Source: JAVZLH01 sp038883475 (GTDB lineage Archaea; Thermoproteota; Bathyarchaeia; Bathyarchaeales; Bathycorpusculaceae). From it: DNA of 62,066 bases. The notes below the pieces were generated by a model. It was given only the letters and a program-made list of their open reading frames with translations, did no database searches and was not told where the DNA came from. Below are positions 50,057 to 59,656 of the stretch, one piece after another. Made by a program: the position numbers and the translations under genes. How positions within the stretch are numbered: the first letter of the stretch is position 1; each line of letters opens with the position of its first letter. The stretch is taken from contig JAVZMA010000008.1 of assembly GCA_038883475.1 (NCBI GenBank), positions 1 to 62,066 of the forward strand, read 5' to 3'.

Positions 50057-52428
50057 ATCCCTACATTCGAAGGAAAACTCCTTTCCCACTCTTCGAAATA
50101 AATTTGGCTGGAGCTTCTGACGAGCAACTGTTAGAGATAAGCAAGGAGTTGGGAATAGGCTTAAACTTGCAGGAAATGAAAGCTATCCAAGAGTACTTCC
50201 GAAAACAAGGGCGAAATCCGACGGATGTTGAGCTTCAAACGATTGGACAAACATGGTCTGAACATTGTTTTCACAAAACCTTCAAAGGCAAAATAATAAT
50301 GGATGGTAAGGAAATTGATAGCCTCCTCAAAACCTACATTATGAAGGCTACAGAAAAAATTAACCCAAAATGGTGTTTCTCTGTTTTCGAGGATAACGCG
50401 GGAATAATCCGTTTCGAAAGAGACTATGGAATAGCAGTTAAAGTTGAAACACACAACCATCCATCTGCAATCGAACCGTTTGGAGGCGCTGCCACAGGCG
50501 TTGGCGGCGTAATACGCGACATTCTGGGGGTTTGGGCGGACCCCATCGCGTGCACTGATGTTTTGGGTTTCGGACCGTTAGATTTTGATTATGAGAGGCT
50601 TCCGTTTGGCGTTAAACATCCGAAGTATGTCTATATGGGTGTGGTGGCGGGTATAGGAAGTTACGGCAACAACATGGGAATACCCACCGTGAACGGTGCC
50701 ATATACTTTGACGAGAGCTACACGGGGAACGTCGTTGTTTACTGCGGGTGCATTGGCATATTGCCACTAAAAAAATTCAAGAAAAACGCTAAGCCAAATG
50801 ATGTGATAGTTTTGGCTGGCGGAAAAACTGGGCGCGATGGTATTCACGGCGTGACCTTCGCTTCAGCGGAGCTAACTGAAAAATCGGAGGAAGTTTCAAG
50901 ACCAGCGGTTCAGATTGCGAATCCCATCGAAGAGGAGAAGCTGAAAAGGGCAATAATCAAAGTTCGAGACCTCGAACTTGCCTCTGCGATAACCGATTTG
51001 GGTGGAGGCGGGCTTTCATCCGCTGTTGGCGAAACTGCCAAGAAGTTTGACTGTGGCGCTGTTGTTTGGCTTGAAAAAGTTCCCTTAAAATATGCTGGCT
51101 TAGCGCCTTGGGAAATTTACGTGTCCGAATCCCAAGAAAGAATGCTTCTCATAGTGCCCAGTGAAAACCTTGAAAAAGTTTTGGAAATCTTCAACGAAGA
51201 GGACGTGGAAGCCACAGCCATCGGAAAGTTCACCGCTGACAAGGTTTTGAGAATCTTTTACCATGATGAAAAAGTTGCTGAGGTTGACATCCCGTTCCTT
51301 TTTGAACCGCCAAAAGCCATTAGAAAAGCAGATTATAAACCATCAAGTTTTGAAGAGCCAAACTTCCTAATTCCAGAAAACCTAACTGAGACGCTTATGC
51401 AGATTTTGGCTTCGCCGGACATCGCAAGCAAAGAAAGTGTGGTGCGCACCTACGACCATGAAGTGAAGGGAAACACCGTGCTTAAGCCTTTACACGGGGA
51501 GCATGGAGGTCCGAACGATGCAGCCATTATAAAACCTCTTGATGATTCTTGGAGAGGCTTGGTTGTTTCGTGTGGAATGAACCCGCGTTATGGTAAAATT
51601 GACACTTATTGGATGGCGGCTTCCGCCATAGACGAGGCAGTGAGGAATAATGTTGCTGTCGGCGGTAGAAGAATAGCTTTGTTGGATAACTTTACTTGGG
51701 GCAACCCTGAAAAACCCGAAAGGCTTGGAAGCCTTGTTAGGGCTTGTGAGGCATGTTACGATTTTGCAACAGCTTTTGGCACGCCGTTCATCTCGGGAAA
51801 GGACAGCCTATACAACGAGTCTCCGCTGGGTCCAGTGACGCCTACGCTTTTGATTACGGCTGTTGGGATAATTCCAGATGTTCGTTTGGCGGTTTCTGTT
51901 GACGTGAAAGAACCCAACGACTTAATATATATTGTTGGCGAAACTTTCAACGAGCTCGGCGGCTCCGAATATTATAGGCTGAAGGGCTTTATAGGAAAAA
52001 ATGTGCCTAAAGTCCGCCCAAAAACAGCGAAGAAAACCTTCAAGGCAATCACCAAAGCCATTGATTTGGGGCTTGTTAAGGCATGTCACGACTTGTCTGA
52101 AGGTGGGTTAGCGGTGGCTGCGGCGGAAATGGCTTGTGCTGGCGGCTACGGTTTAGAACTGGACTTGCAGAAAGTTCCTTGTGGAGCTTTAAACCGTGAT
52201 GATTTCATCTTGTTTTCTGAGTCGAACAGTCGTTTTCTTGTTGAAGTTTCACCTAAAGCCAAGAAGGAATTTGAAGCTTTGATGAGGGGAAAAGCTTACG
52301 CTAATATAGGGAAAGTCGTCGAGAAACCGCGACTGCGAATTAAAGGCTTGAAAGGAAAAATTGTTGTTGACGCTTTAATCGATGATTTGCTGACAAGTTG
52401 GAAAAGAACATTAAGCAGCGGGGTTTAG
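50053..52428 (+). CDS. purL: phosphoribosylformylglycinamidine synthase, PurL subunit
   Basis: A 791-residue small-form PurL, the ATP-using synthetase subunit. Motifs include TIGQTWSEHCFHKTFKGKI, VKVETHNHPSAIEPFGGAAT, GVGGVIRDILG, ITDLGGGGLSSAVGETAKKF and, in the second half, ACHDLSEGGLAVAAAEMA. Length is within the archaeal/Bacillus range. It overlaps purS by four bases, and purQ begins just after its stop. Confidence 0.96.
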   Translation: MNPYIRRKTPFPLFEINLAGASDEQLLEISKELGIGLNLQEMKAIQEYFRKQGRNPTDVELQTIGQTWSEHCFHKTFKGKIIMDGKEIDSLLKTYIMKATEKINPKWCFSVFEDNAGIIRFERDYGIAVKVETHNHPSAIEPFGGAATGVGGVIRDILGVWADPIACTDVLGFGPLDFDYERLPFGVKHPKYVYMGVVAGIGSYGNNMGIPTVNGAIYFDESYTGNVVVYCGCIGILPLKKFKKNAKPNDVIVLAGGKTGRDGIHGVTFASAELTEKSEEVSRPAVQIANPIEEEKLKRAIIKVRDLELASAITDLGGGGLSSAVGETAKKFDCGAVVWLEKVPLKYAGLAPWEIYVSESQERMLLIVPSENLEKVLEIFNEEDVEATAIGKFTADKVLRIFYHDEKVAEVDIPFLFEPPKAIRKADYKPSSFEEPNFLIPENLTETLMQILASPDIASKESVVRTYDHEVKGNTVLKPLHGEHGGPNDAAIIKPLDDSWRGLVVSCGMNPRYGKIDTYWMAASAIDEAVRNNVAVGGRRIALLDNFTWGNPEKPERLGSLVRACEACYDFATAFGTPFISGKDSLYNESPLGPVTPTLLITAVGIIPDVRLAVSVDVKEPNDLIYIVGETFNELGGSEYYRLKGFIGKNVPKVRPKTAKKTFKAITKAIDLGLVKACHDLSEGGLAVAAAEMACAGGYGLELDLQKVPCGALNRDDFILFSESNSRFLVEVSPKAKKEFEALMRGKAYANIGKVVEKPRLRIKGLKGKIVVDALIDDLLTSWKRTLSSGV

Positions 52429-52430
52429 CT

Positions 52431-53249
52431 TTGAAAACCGAAGATGTCAAAATCTGTATTTTGCGCGTAGGTGGAACAAACTGCGATGCAGAAACCAAAC
52501 GTGCATGTGAAGAACTCGGCGTTCAAGCCCGCATAGTGCATGTAAACGAGTTGGTTAAGAAAAAGAACTTGCTGGAATATAACGCGTTAATTTTTCCAGG
52601 AGGCTTTTCATATGGAGATTATGTGCGGGCTGGCGCCATTTGGGCTAAGTGGATTATGGCGAAGTTGGAGAAGGAATTGAAAGCTTTTGTAGAGGAAAAT
52701 CACCCCATCCTCGGAATTTGCAACGGCTTTCAAGTGCTTGTCGAAGCTGGTTTGCTTCCGGGTTTTGAGGGAATAAGCCTGTATCCAGAGGCTGCTTTAG
52801 CCACGAATGTTCCGCCGGGCTACAATTGTCGTTGGATTTACCTCAAGCACAAGAACAAAGGAAAGTGTATTTTTACATGGAAAATTTCAGAGGGCAAGGT
52901 TCTTCGCATGCCGGTTGCTCATTCAGAGGGACGCTTCATCTTCGCAAAGGAGAAGGAAAAACAGTTTTTGGAAAGGCTTTACGAGAACGACCAGCTCGTC
53001 TTCCGCTACTGCACGAAAAATGGCGAATATGCGGAAGGCAGTTACCCAGCAAATCCGAACGGTTCATTCCACGACATTGCTGGAATATGCAATCCAGAAG
53101 GAACGGTTTTTGGTTTGATGCCCCACCCAGAAAGAGCGTTTTACTGGTGGCAACAGCCAGACTGGACTAGACATAGGCAACTGCCGCAGTACGGTGATGG
53201 AAAACTAATATTCGAAAGCCTAGTTGAGCACTTAACCAAGAAATTTTAA
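52431..53249 (+). CDS. purQ: phosphoribosylformylglycinamidine synthase, glutaminase subunit PurQ
   Basis: About 272 residues from the TTG at 52431; a TTG at 52398 would overlap purL by 31 bases. It is a class I glutamine amidotransferase: FPGGFSYGDYVRAGAIWAKW, the nucleophile cysteine in ILGICNGFQVLVEAGLLPG, and the catalytic histidine/glutamate in GLMPHPERAFY. It supplies ammonia to PurL. It is longer than the roughly 220-residue bacterial PurQ, with an insertion near residues 135-160. Its end overlaps the convergent PfkB gene by 18 bases. Confidence 0.94.
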   Translation: MKTEDVKICILRVGGTNCDAETKRACEELGVQARIVHVNELVKKKNLLEYNALIFPGGFSYGDYVRAGAIWAKWIMAKLEKELKAFVEENHPILGICNGFQVLVEAGLLPGFEGISLYPEAALATNVPPGYNCRWIYLKHKNKGKCIFTWKISEGKVLRMPVAHSEGRFIFAKEKEKQFLERLYENDQLVFRYCTKNGEYAEGSYPANPNGSFHDIAGICNPEGTVFGLMPHPERAFYWWQQPDWTRHRQLPQYGDGKLIFESLVEHLTKKF

Positions 53250-54146
53250 ATCTTTAAGCCGTGGAAGCCCAGGTCTAGCACCCATCTTCATTATGCAACG
53301 CGAAGCCACAAAATTGCCCAACTGTCCACACTCGTAAAGGCTTTTGCCCTTAATCAAGCCGTAAAGGAAACCGGCGCAGAAGGCGTCTCCAGCACCAGTC
53401 GTGTCGACAACCTTAACCTTGAATGTATCTATCACATGATTTTCTTGTCCATCAGTCACATAGCAGCCTCTGCTTCCAAGTTTGACAGCAACTATTTGGA
53501 TGCCTTTCTCCAATAGGAGTTTTGCGCCTTCCCGATAATCGGAAACGCCAGTTAGCAATCTGAGCTCGTTCTGGTTTGGCATCAAAACAAAAGCGCGCTT
53601 CAATATGGGTTTTAACGCATCAAAACCTTTTCTTGCATAAAGCTCGCCCGGGTCTAGGCTGACTTTAACGCTTTCTGGAAGTGTACTAACAAGCTTTTTC
53701 TGGGTTTGGAAGGATTTTTCTCCAACAAAAGAGGTTAAATGCAAAAATTGCGTGTTAAAAGCATAATCCTTGTCTATTTCTTCAAATTCTATTGTGTCGT
53801 TCACGCCAGGGTCAACATATAACGCTCTTTCGCCCTTTTCGTCCACGAACCCCATGACTTTTCCGCTTCTGCCTCTTTTCGCGATGATTATCCCATCCGT
53901 GTCGACGCCTTCTCGGCGAAAATCTTGGATTAGCATTTTGCCTTCACTGTCTTTGGCAACTTTCCCTATAAAGCCAGCTTTGCAGCCTAGCCGTGCTAAA
54001 CCCACTATTGTGTTGGCTGCTGAACCCCCGCATGCCTCTTTAAAATCCTTTATGAAGCCTTCTTCTTCGGCTCCAGCTATCTTATTCACCCTGAAAAGTT
54101 TGTCAACGTTTAACGCCCCAAAACCAACAACATCAAAGCTTTTCAT
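53232..54146 (-). CDS. PfkB-family carbohydrate/nucleoside kinase
   Basis: A 304-residue ribokinase-fold kinase. The N-terminal signature is ACGGSAANTIVGLARLGCKA, and the catalytic PfkB signature 2 is VVDTTGAGDAFCAGFLYGLI, with the GAGD aspartate as base. Substrate could be a sugar, nucleoside or other alcohol; the motifs do not decide. It is the last gene of the purF-purD-HAD-ftr-pfkB operon (four-base overlap with ftr), so a substrate linked to nucleosides or C1-carrier cofactors is plausible (inference). Confidence 0.88.
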   Translation of the reverse strand: MKSFDVVGFGALNVDKLFRVNKIAGAEEEGFIKDFKEACGGSAANTIVGLARLGCKAGFIGKVAKDSEGKMLIQDFRREGVDTDGIIIAKRGRSGKVMGFVDEKGERALYVDPGVNDTIEFEEIDKDYAFNTQFLHLTSFVGEKSFQTQKKLVSTLPESVKVSLDPGELYARKGFDALKPILKRAFVLMPNQNELRLLTGVSDYREGAKLLLEKGIQIVAVKLGSRGCYVTDGQENHVIDTFKVKVVDTTGAGDAFCAGFLYGLIKGKSLYECGQLGNFVASRCIMKMGARPGLPRLKDLKFLG

Positions 54147-55054
54147 TTTAACAGCTCACGCAAATAAATCTTGTATTCGCCAAGTTTTCCACCGTAGTTT
54201 CCAGCAGAAATTTTAACCACACCTTCGATGTTTGACGCTGCCTCTATGCCAGCCCTCATAGCCTTTTTCACAGCATCTAATGAAACGCCGTTTATCACTA
54301 TTTCTGGGATAAAGCCGACGCCTTCAGGAACTTTGGATTCTTTGCCAAGCTTTTTTTTCAGCGATGGACAGTATAGGTGGTTTGTCGTCGGCCCTATCCA
54401 TGGATAGCGTGTTTCGGGCTTGGAGCCAGCTGAGCATATGTCAAAGGGTGTTGTAACGCCTTCAACTTCATGTATTGCTTTTAGGGCTTTTTCACCCGCC
54501 TCTCTTAGGGCTTCTTTGGTTTTGCACATTATCCAGAAGTTGGCGCCCATAACGCCGTGGGCATAGCCTAAATAGCGTTCAATTATGAAGTCTGGAACCA
54601 TTATGGGAACAACTATTACTTCGCGTCCATGCCGTTTTTCCGTCCATTCATATCCGTCTCCGCAATGCCCCACCCGTTCCATCATGTCAATTTTTCCTTC
54701 AGCTTTCGGCAACGCGTCAAAAATTGCAGTGAAGGGTTTAACAAGAATGTCTTGGCGTATTCTGTAGGAAAGCTCGATTTCAAACTTTTTAAGAGAGTCA
54801 GAGAAGCCTTTCTTCTGGTCTATTCCGCCCCAGAACTGGATTAATGCACCTTTGCGTTTATCAGGTGTTTCTTTTTCAGTTAGCCATTTTTCGATTCCGC
54901 CTTCCACTCTTCCAATAACTATGGATGGGGTTGCTGTGGCGTCTTCAGCTGCTTTCCTCAAAGTTTCTTTGTCGTCTGCCGTTACGATTACGCGGCAGTA
55001 GATTCCTTCAAAGGCTTCTGCATAAGTGTCCTCTATGAGGACTTCCTTAACCAT
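54143..55054 (-). CDS. ftr: formylmethanofuran:tetrahydromethanopterin formyltransferase
   Basis: A 303-residue Ftr, matching the family length. It starts EVLIEDTYAEAFEGIYCRVI and contains ALIQFWGGI, MMERVGHCGDGYEW, MGANFWIMCKTKEAL and the FDICSAGSKPETRYPWIGPT block typical of Ftr. It moves the formyl group between methanofuran and H4MPT in the archaeal C1 (Wood-Ljungdahl or methyl) branch. It sits in a purine operon, overlapping both neighbours (one and four bases). No other C1-branch gene such as mch, mtd or fwd is in the window. Confidence 0.93.
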   Translation of the reverse strand: MVKEVLIEDTYAEAFEGIYCRVIVTADDKETLRKAAEDATATPSIVIGRVEGGIEKWLTEKETPDKRKGALIQFWGGIDQKKGFSDSLKKFEIELSYRIRQDILVKPFTAIFDALPKAEGKIDMMERVGHCGDGYEWTEKRHGREVIVVPIMVPDFIIERYLGYAHGVMGANFWIMCKTKEALREAGEKALKAIHEVEGVTTPFDICSAGSKPETRYPWIGPTTNHLYCPSLKKKLGKESKVPEGVGFIPEIVINGVSLDAVKKAMRAGIEAASNIEGVVKISAGNYGGKLGEYKIYLRELLK

Positions 55055-56136
55055 TACCCCAGTCTCCCAATGGCTTCTCCTCTCACTTTTTTCCTGAATT
55101 CCGTGCTTTCTTTTGCCAGAACATCCATATTTTCGCTGGTTACTATTTTAAGTTTGGGCAGTTTTTGCGGGTATAACTGGAGCAGTTTTTCGCGCAAGTT
55201 CGGGTTTATTTGGCTTTTAGCCAGTGTTTCGCGGCTCCAATTTTCAACTAGCTCAAAGACTTGGTTTTTTCCAAATCTGCAGAAGATGTCTGCAACTGCT
55301 GCTGTGGTTAAGCTGGTTTCTGATAAGATGGCGATGTCAGCGTTTTTTACGGCGTATTGGTTGCCGTTGAATGAGACCGTTAAACCACCACTGTTTTTTA
55401 CAAGCCTAAAGGCTTCAACATCAGTTATGCTGTCGCCAACATACATGACATCGGAAAGCTCTATGTTGACTCTCTGCGCTGCATTCTTTACAGCTTCAGC
55501 CTTTTCAAAGCCGCCGATAGGTTTAACTTCCTCTAGAATTTTTCTTGAAGCCATCACCGCCATTTCTTTCCAGAAAATCTCATCTAAACGCCTAATTGTT
55601 TCGCGGTCTCTTTCCGCAAAGTCTTCTATGGACTTCGCTCCATTTGGGATTTCGATAACTGGCATTTGCGCAATTTCCAACGCCATCTTTCTGAGTTCAA
55701 TTATTTCCTTTTCTGGCAGCACATATTTGTCGATGTTGACTTTTGTGCAGTAGGTGTTTTCGTATGGGAAGCCTATTGTTTGGCAAAGCGCCCTTATATA
55801 ATGCTCGTAGCTTGTGCTCACGATGAAGACGTGGGCTATGCTCTGCAAATAATCTAGCGTTTCCTTGGTGTTTGCTATTAGAACTAGGCTTTTTGCAGAA
55901 AACTCCCGCATTTTCTCGTTTGAAACATCATAAGCCTTGAGAAATGGAAGGATAAGCCTTAAAGTGTCTCCAGCTCTATAACGCGGTCTTTTGAGAATAT
56001 CTGCAAGGACATCATCGTATTTGCTGATTACTGTGAAGAGTTTGTCGCCGTTTGGAACAAAGTGGGCTGTTAACTCGAAGGCATTATCGTTCTTGGATAT
56101 TGGACCTTCACAGTCTGATATGAAGGCTCTCTTCAC
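55054..56136 (-). CDS. HAD-superfamily hydrolase, EhaR/COG4030-like
   Basis: A 360-residue HAD-fold protein. Motif I is FISDCEGPISKND, with the nucleophilic aspartate and a glutamate where most HADs have the second aspartate. Motif II is VFIVSTSYEHYI, and motif IV is MYVGDSITDVEAF. A helical insertion (about 80-200) forms a cap. The start and DCEGP motif recall the archaeal HADs sometimes named EhaR after a hydrogenase cluster, though no such hydrogenase is here. Probable activity is phosphatase. It overlaps purD by four bases and ftr by one. Confidence 0.75.
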   Translation of the reverse strand: MKRAFISDCEGPISKNDNAFELTAHFVPNGDKLFTVISKYDDVLADILKRPRYRAGDTLRLILPFLKAYDVSNEKMREFSAKSLVLIANTKETLDYLQSIAHVFIVSTSYEHYIRALCQTIGFPYENTYCTKVNIDKYVLPEKEIIELRKMALEIAQMPVIEIPNGAKSIEDFAERDRETIRRLDEIFWKEMAVMASRKILEEVKPIGGFEKAEAVKNAAQRVNIELSDVMYVGDSITDVEAFRLVKNSGGLTVSFNGNQYAVKNADIAILSETSLTTAAVADIFCRFGKNQVFELVENWSRETLAKSQINPNLREKLLQLYPQKLPKLKIVTSENMDVLAKESTEFRKKVRGEAIGRLG

Positions 56137-57548
56137 TTTTTACGCCTCAAACTTTCCATATGCCTTATACTTTTCTCTATGTGCTGTTTTGAGGCTATGT
56201 CTGTCCTATGCCAAAGCGCTCCGCCTTCTATGGCCTTTATGCCTTCTAAAGATATTTGCCTAGCCTCTTCGATGCTGCCGCCGACGCCTATCACGCCAAC
56301 AGCGCGGGATTTTAGGGCATATGTTTCGCCGTTGCGCAACTCCATGGAGGCTGGATAAACGCGTATTCTATCACCATATTTTTTGGTTAATGCGTATGCT
56401 CTTGTTAAGTTGACTGGTGTTCCTATTTCGCCCTTTTTCACAAGATTTGGAAAAGCCTCTGCGTATCCACCGTAGTTTGGAGGAACTTTGTAGGTTAAAA
56501 CTGTTGCCGCCTTCTCCAGTTCAATTCGCGTTAAGTTGCCTTCCAGAATCTTGTAACAAACATCAACGAAATCATCTTTCAAAATTGGCAGAATGTTTAT
56601 TATTTCAGGGTCTCCCGGGCGGCTGTTGTTTTCTAAGATTTTTGGTTCTTTGCCTGTATGCATAAAAGCCACGTAGAGGGGGACGCCCCTAAAGCAAGAT
56701 GGGTCTCTCGCTTTTTCTTTCCATTTTTCAAAAAGCGTGTTTACTATTTGCAGTTCCTTTTCTCTATCTGCCTTTGTCATGAACGGTAAAAATTCCTCAA
56801 CATCTTTGTAGGAGCCCATCCCACCAGTGTTTGGTCCTTTGTCATCGTCAAAGGCGCGTTTATAATCTCTGGTTTCTGGTAGTGGAATTAGGTGTTTGCC
56901 ATCGCAGAAGGCTTGAAAACTGGATTCTTCGCCATCTATTTTTTCTTCAATTATAACTGAGCCATATTGGAAGTTTGACAGAAAATGTTCTAGGAGTTGT
57001 TCGCGGTTTGCGAAGTGGTCTCCCCAGACGCCCACGCCTTTTCCAGCAGCAGGCTTGTCTGGTTTGACGACCGCCTCGTTTCGCAACTCGTCAAGCCAGC
57101 TGTAAACAGCTTTTTTCACGGCGTCTTCTGTTTTGTAGTGTTTTGGGTCAAATATTTTGAAACGTGGGTTAACTTCGGGGATGATTTCTTGAAAGAGCAT
57201 TCGCTGCTGAACCTTGCTTGCTTCTATGGCGTATTCCTTCTTTGGACAAATTAGGGGTATGCCAGTTCTCTCTTCTACAAGGTCGCGGACGCCGTCGATT
57301 ATTGGCTTTTCTGGACCAACTATGCCGAAGTCTATTTTGTCTTTGTTTGCTTCTGCAAATTTACAGATTTCTTCAATGTTTAAGTCCGGTATAACGATGT
57401 GTTTGGCGGCTCTTTCAACATTGAATGGGTTGCGTTGTTTGTCCGCGATATACAATTCCACGTCGTAGTTTTTGCTTCTTGCAAATGCGTCAACCATGGC
57501 GGCTTCTCTCGCTCCGTAAGAAACTACGAGTATGCTGACCTTCTCCAT
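56133..57548 (-). CDS. purD: phosphoribosylamine-glycine ligase
   Basis: A 471-residue ATP-grasp ligase making GAR. The N-terminal domain has ILVVSYGAREAAMVDAFARS and DFGIVGPEKPIIDGVRDLV. The grasp domain has KPDKPAAGKGVGVW, NTGGMGSYKD and ILENNSRPGDPEIINILPIL. It is about 40 residues longer than bacterial PurD, with inserts near residues 110-170. It follows purF by 46 bases and leads into HAD, ftr and pfkB with overlapping starts and stops. Confidence 0.94.
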   Translation of the reverse strand: MEKVSILVVSYGAREAAMVDAFARSKNYDVELYIADKQRNPFNVERAAKHIVIPDLNIEEICKFAEANKDKIDFGIVGPEKPIIDGVRDLVEERTGIPLICPKKEYAIEASKVQQRMLFQEIIPEVNPRFKIFDPKHYKTEDAVKKAVYSWLDELRNEAVVKPDKPAAGKGVGVWGDHFANREQLLEHFLSNFQYGSVIIEEKIDGEESSFQAFCDGKHLIPLPETRDYKRAFDDDKGPNTGGMGSYKDVEEFLPFMTKADREKELQIVNTLFEKWKEKARDPSCFRGVPLYVAFMHTGKEPKILENNSRPGDPEIINILPILKDDFVDVCYKILEGNLTRIELEKAATVLTYKVPPNYGGYAEAFPNLVKKGEIGTPVNLTRAYALTKKYGDRIRVYPASMELRNGETYALKSRAVGVIGVGGSIEEARQISLEGIKAIEGGALWHRTDIASKQHIEKSIRHMESLRRKK

Positions 57549-57594
57549 TTCAAAGCACCTTTTAAATTAAAGGATAAACGCCCAAGCCTCTAAT

Positions 57595-59106
57595 TTAGTT
57601 TGTGAGGTTTTCGGCAAGCTCTGCCATCTCGTAAAGTCTTTCGGTTTCTTCGTACCCAGCAAGAAAGCGCTTCTTCATTTCATCCGCTATTTTCTGAGCG
57701 AAAGGCGTTGGATACTTGCCAGTAACACATCCGAGGCATAGCTGGTTCCGTTGAAAGCCCGTCGCTCTAACAAAGTTGTCTATAGACTGATAACATACGG
57801 CGTCTGCGCCTATGATTCTCGCTATTTCCTCAGCATCGTGCTTTGCACCTATTAATTGGCTATAGGTTGACATGTCAATACCATAGAAGCATGGTCCAAT
57901 AATTCTTGGGAAGGTGACGAAAACGTAAACTTTTTTGGCGCCCATCCTTCGCAGTTTCTCAATTACAACTTTTGTTGTGTCGCCGCGAACTATGCTGTCG
58001 TCGGTTATTATTACACGTTTTCCCCTAACCTTTGACGAGAGAATGTTGACTTTTTTGTCTATTGTCGCGTACCGTTCTCTGTTTAGGAGTATGAAGGCGC
58101 GTTCAGTGACGTAACGGTGTCTGCGGGAAGCCCTCTCCCACTTTAACCCAGACTCTTCATGAACGCCGAAGGCTGAATCATCGCCAGTTTCAGGCATGGA
58201 AAGTATCATGTCTGCGTCCCTAATAACGTCAGGGTTTTCTCTGGCAAGATTTCTTCCAAACTCCTCACGTATTTCATAAACATATCTATCGTCAAATCTT
58301 GAGTCTGGTCTGGCGAAATACGCAAATTCAAAGGCGCAAAAAGCTTTTTGCGCTCCTTTTACAAGCTGTTCCCTTTCAAATCCTTCTCTGGAAACCTTTA
58401 CAAGCTCGCCCGGTTCAAGTTCAAAATCCCTTTCTAAACTGTTTATGTCGAGACCTGCAGTTTCTGAAGAGAAGGCGTATGTGGTTCCGTCAGCGCTGTG
58501 TCCAGCGCATAATGGTCTTATTCCATGCGGGTCTTTGAAGGCGAAGAGCTCTCCTTTGTTCGTTATTCCAGCTATGGAGAAGGCTCCATCCATTTCTTGC
58601 ATACAGTTTTTAACAGCTTTTGCAATGTCCTTGTTTTTTGTTAGTTCGATTAGGAGTTTGTGGCATATTAACTCTGCATCCGACTGGCATGAGTAATCCC
58701 TAAAGTGTTTGCGCATTTCCCTTTTTAGTTGAAAGACGTTGACAATGTTGCCATTGAAGGAGATGGCGAGTTTTAAACCGTTTTTGGAGGCTGTAATGGG
58801 CTGTGTGCCTTTTATTAACGATTTCTCATCCGACTTTCCAGATGTTGTATACCTAACGTTTCCTATGCCTATAGGTCCCGGTAAACGTCCAAACCATTCT
58901 TGGATTGAGCTTGTTTTTATTTTTGGGACAAGGTCTAATCCTCTGTAGACGAAAAATTTTCCTTCATTGTATGTGAGGAAACCGTGGGATTGGTGTCCTC
59001 GGTGATTTTGCGCCCTTAAACCCCAGTATATATAGGGGAATATGGGTTGGTTAGAGAAGTTTATTGCGGCGAATACTCCGCATGCGATTTTTAATTTTTC
59101 TCCCAT
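57595..59106 (-). CDS. purF: amidophosphoribosyltransferase
   Basis: About 503 residues from the ATG at 59106, which is 25 bases from a TATA box. It is the first enzyme of purine synthesis (PRPP plus glutamine to phosphoribosylamine). The N-terminal nucleophile cysteine is in KIACGVFAA after an eight-residue leader that would be removed. The glutaminase domain includes GNVRYTTSGKS, and the PRPP loop reads VIITDDSIVRGDTTKVVIEK. The C-terminal CLGCVTGKYPTPF block suggests the [4Fe-4S] form. It heads the purF-pfkB operon. Confidence 0.95.
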   Translation of the reverse strand: MGEKLKIACGVFAAINFSNQPIFPYIYWGLRAQNHRGHQSHGFLTYNEGKFFVYRGLDLVPKIKTSSIQEWFGRLPGPIGIGNVRYTTSGKSDEKSLIKGTQPITASKNGLKLAISFNGNIVNVFQLKREMRKHFRDYSCQSDAELICHKLLIELTKNKDIAKAVKNCMQEMDGAFSIAGITNKGELFAFKDPHGIRPLCAGHSADGTTYAFSSETAGLDINSLERDFELEPGELVKVSREGFEREQLVKGAQKAFCAFEFAYFARPDSRFDDRYVYEIREEFGRNLARENPDVIRDADMILSMPETGDDSAFGVHEESGLKWERASRRHRYVTERAFILLNRERYATIDKKVNILSSKVRGKRVIITDDSIVRGDTTKVVIEKLRRMGAKKVYVFVTFPRIIGPCFYGIDMSTYSQLIGAKHDAEEIARIIGADAVCYQSIDNFVRATGFQRNQLCLGCVTGKYPTPFAQKIADEMKKRFLAGYEETERLYEMAELAENLTN

Positions 59107-59126
59107 AGTTGGCAATAAGGAGGCTT

Positions 59127-59135
59127 GTATTTATC
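59127..59135 (-). promoter_or_regulatory. TATA box for the purF operon
   Basis: The minus strand reads GATAAATAC. It is centred 25 bases before the purF ATG at 59106, so transcription would begin at that ATG and the message would be leaderless. This also favours that ATG over the TTG three codons upstream. Confidence 0.5.
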
Positions 59136-59218
59136 AGTTTTTATGACATTTTTAACTAAAAACGCGCTTGCTCTAAGGTTAATTGCAAAGCATATTTACC
59201 ATGACGTTTTCCGCGTGT

Positions 59219-59656
59219 CTATTCCACTTTGCTTGAGGTTATGGTTAACTCTGCGTTTGGAACCACGTGAATCCACCAGTCTAATGCTGTGAAGGAATCG
59301 TTGTAGTAGACTATGAGCCTTGCAACAGAGCCTATAGGAGCATTGCATGGAACTGTGCCTTTCCACGTCAAAGTTTTCCATTGGTTTGGTTTAAGTGTCA
59401 AGTTTTGTGGTGTTCCACTCCAAGTCCACAATTCACCTTCAAAGGCTATGTTAACAGACCATGTGCCGTCGTTTCGTCCAGTGTTTTTGAAAGAAACTTT
59501 AACAACAAATGCTTCACAAGGGGCTTTGTCGACAACGCCGCCGCTGCCGCTGCAAGCCAAACAAGTCGGTTGTTGACCATTAGAGCCAAAAGCGCCAAAA
59601 CTTACCATGACAATTAACACAACCATCATCGAAGCAAATGAAACAAATTTTCTCAT
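59219..59656 (-). CDS. small secreted beta-sandwich protein
   Basis: A 145-residue protein with a clear signal peptide (FVSFASMMVVLIVMVSFGAFG), then a short Cys/Gly linker (CLACSGSGG) and a beta-rich domain resembling CARDB or DUF11-like modules (FVVKVSFKNTGRNDGTWSVN, KTLTWKGTVPCNAPIGSVAR). Two more cysteines (APCEAF and VPCNAP) may form a disulfide. Role unknown; probably extracellular or cell-surface. It stands alone between purF and the MgtA-type gene. Confidence 0.7.
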   Translation of the reverse strand: MRKFVSFASMMVVLIVMVSFGAFGSNGQQPTCLACSGSGGVVDKAPCEAFVVKVSFKNTGRNDGTWSVNIAFEGELWTWSGTPQNLTLKPNQWKTLTWKGTVPCNAPIGSVARLIVYYNDSFTALDWWIHVVPNAELTITSSKVE

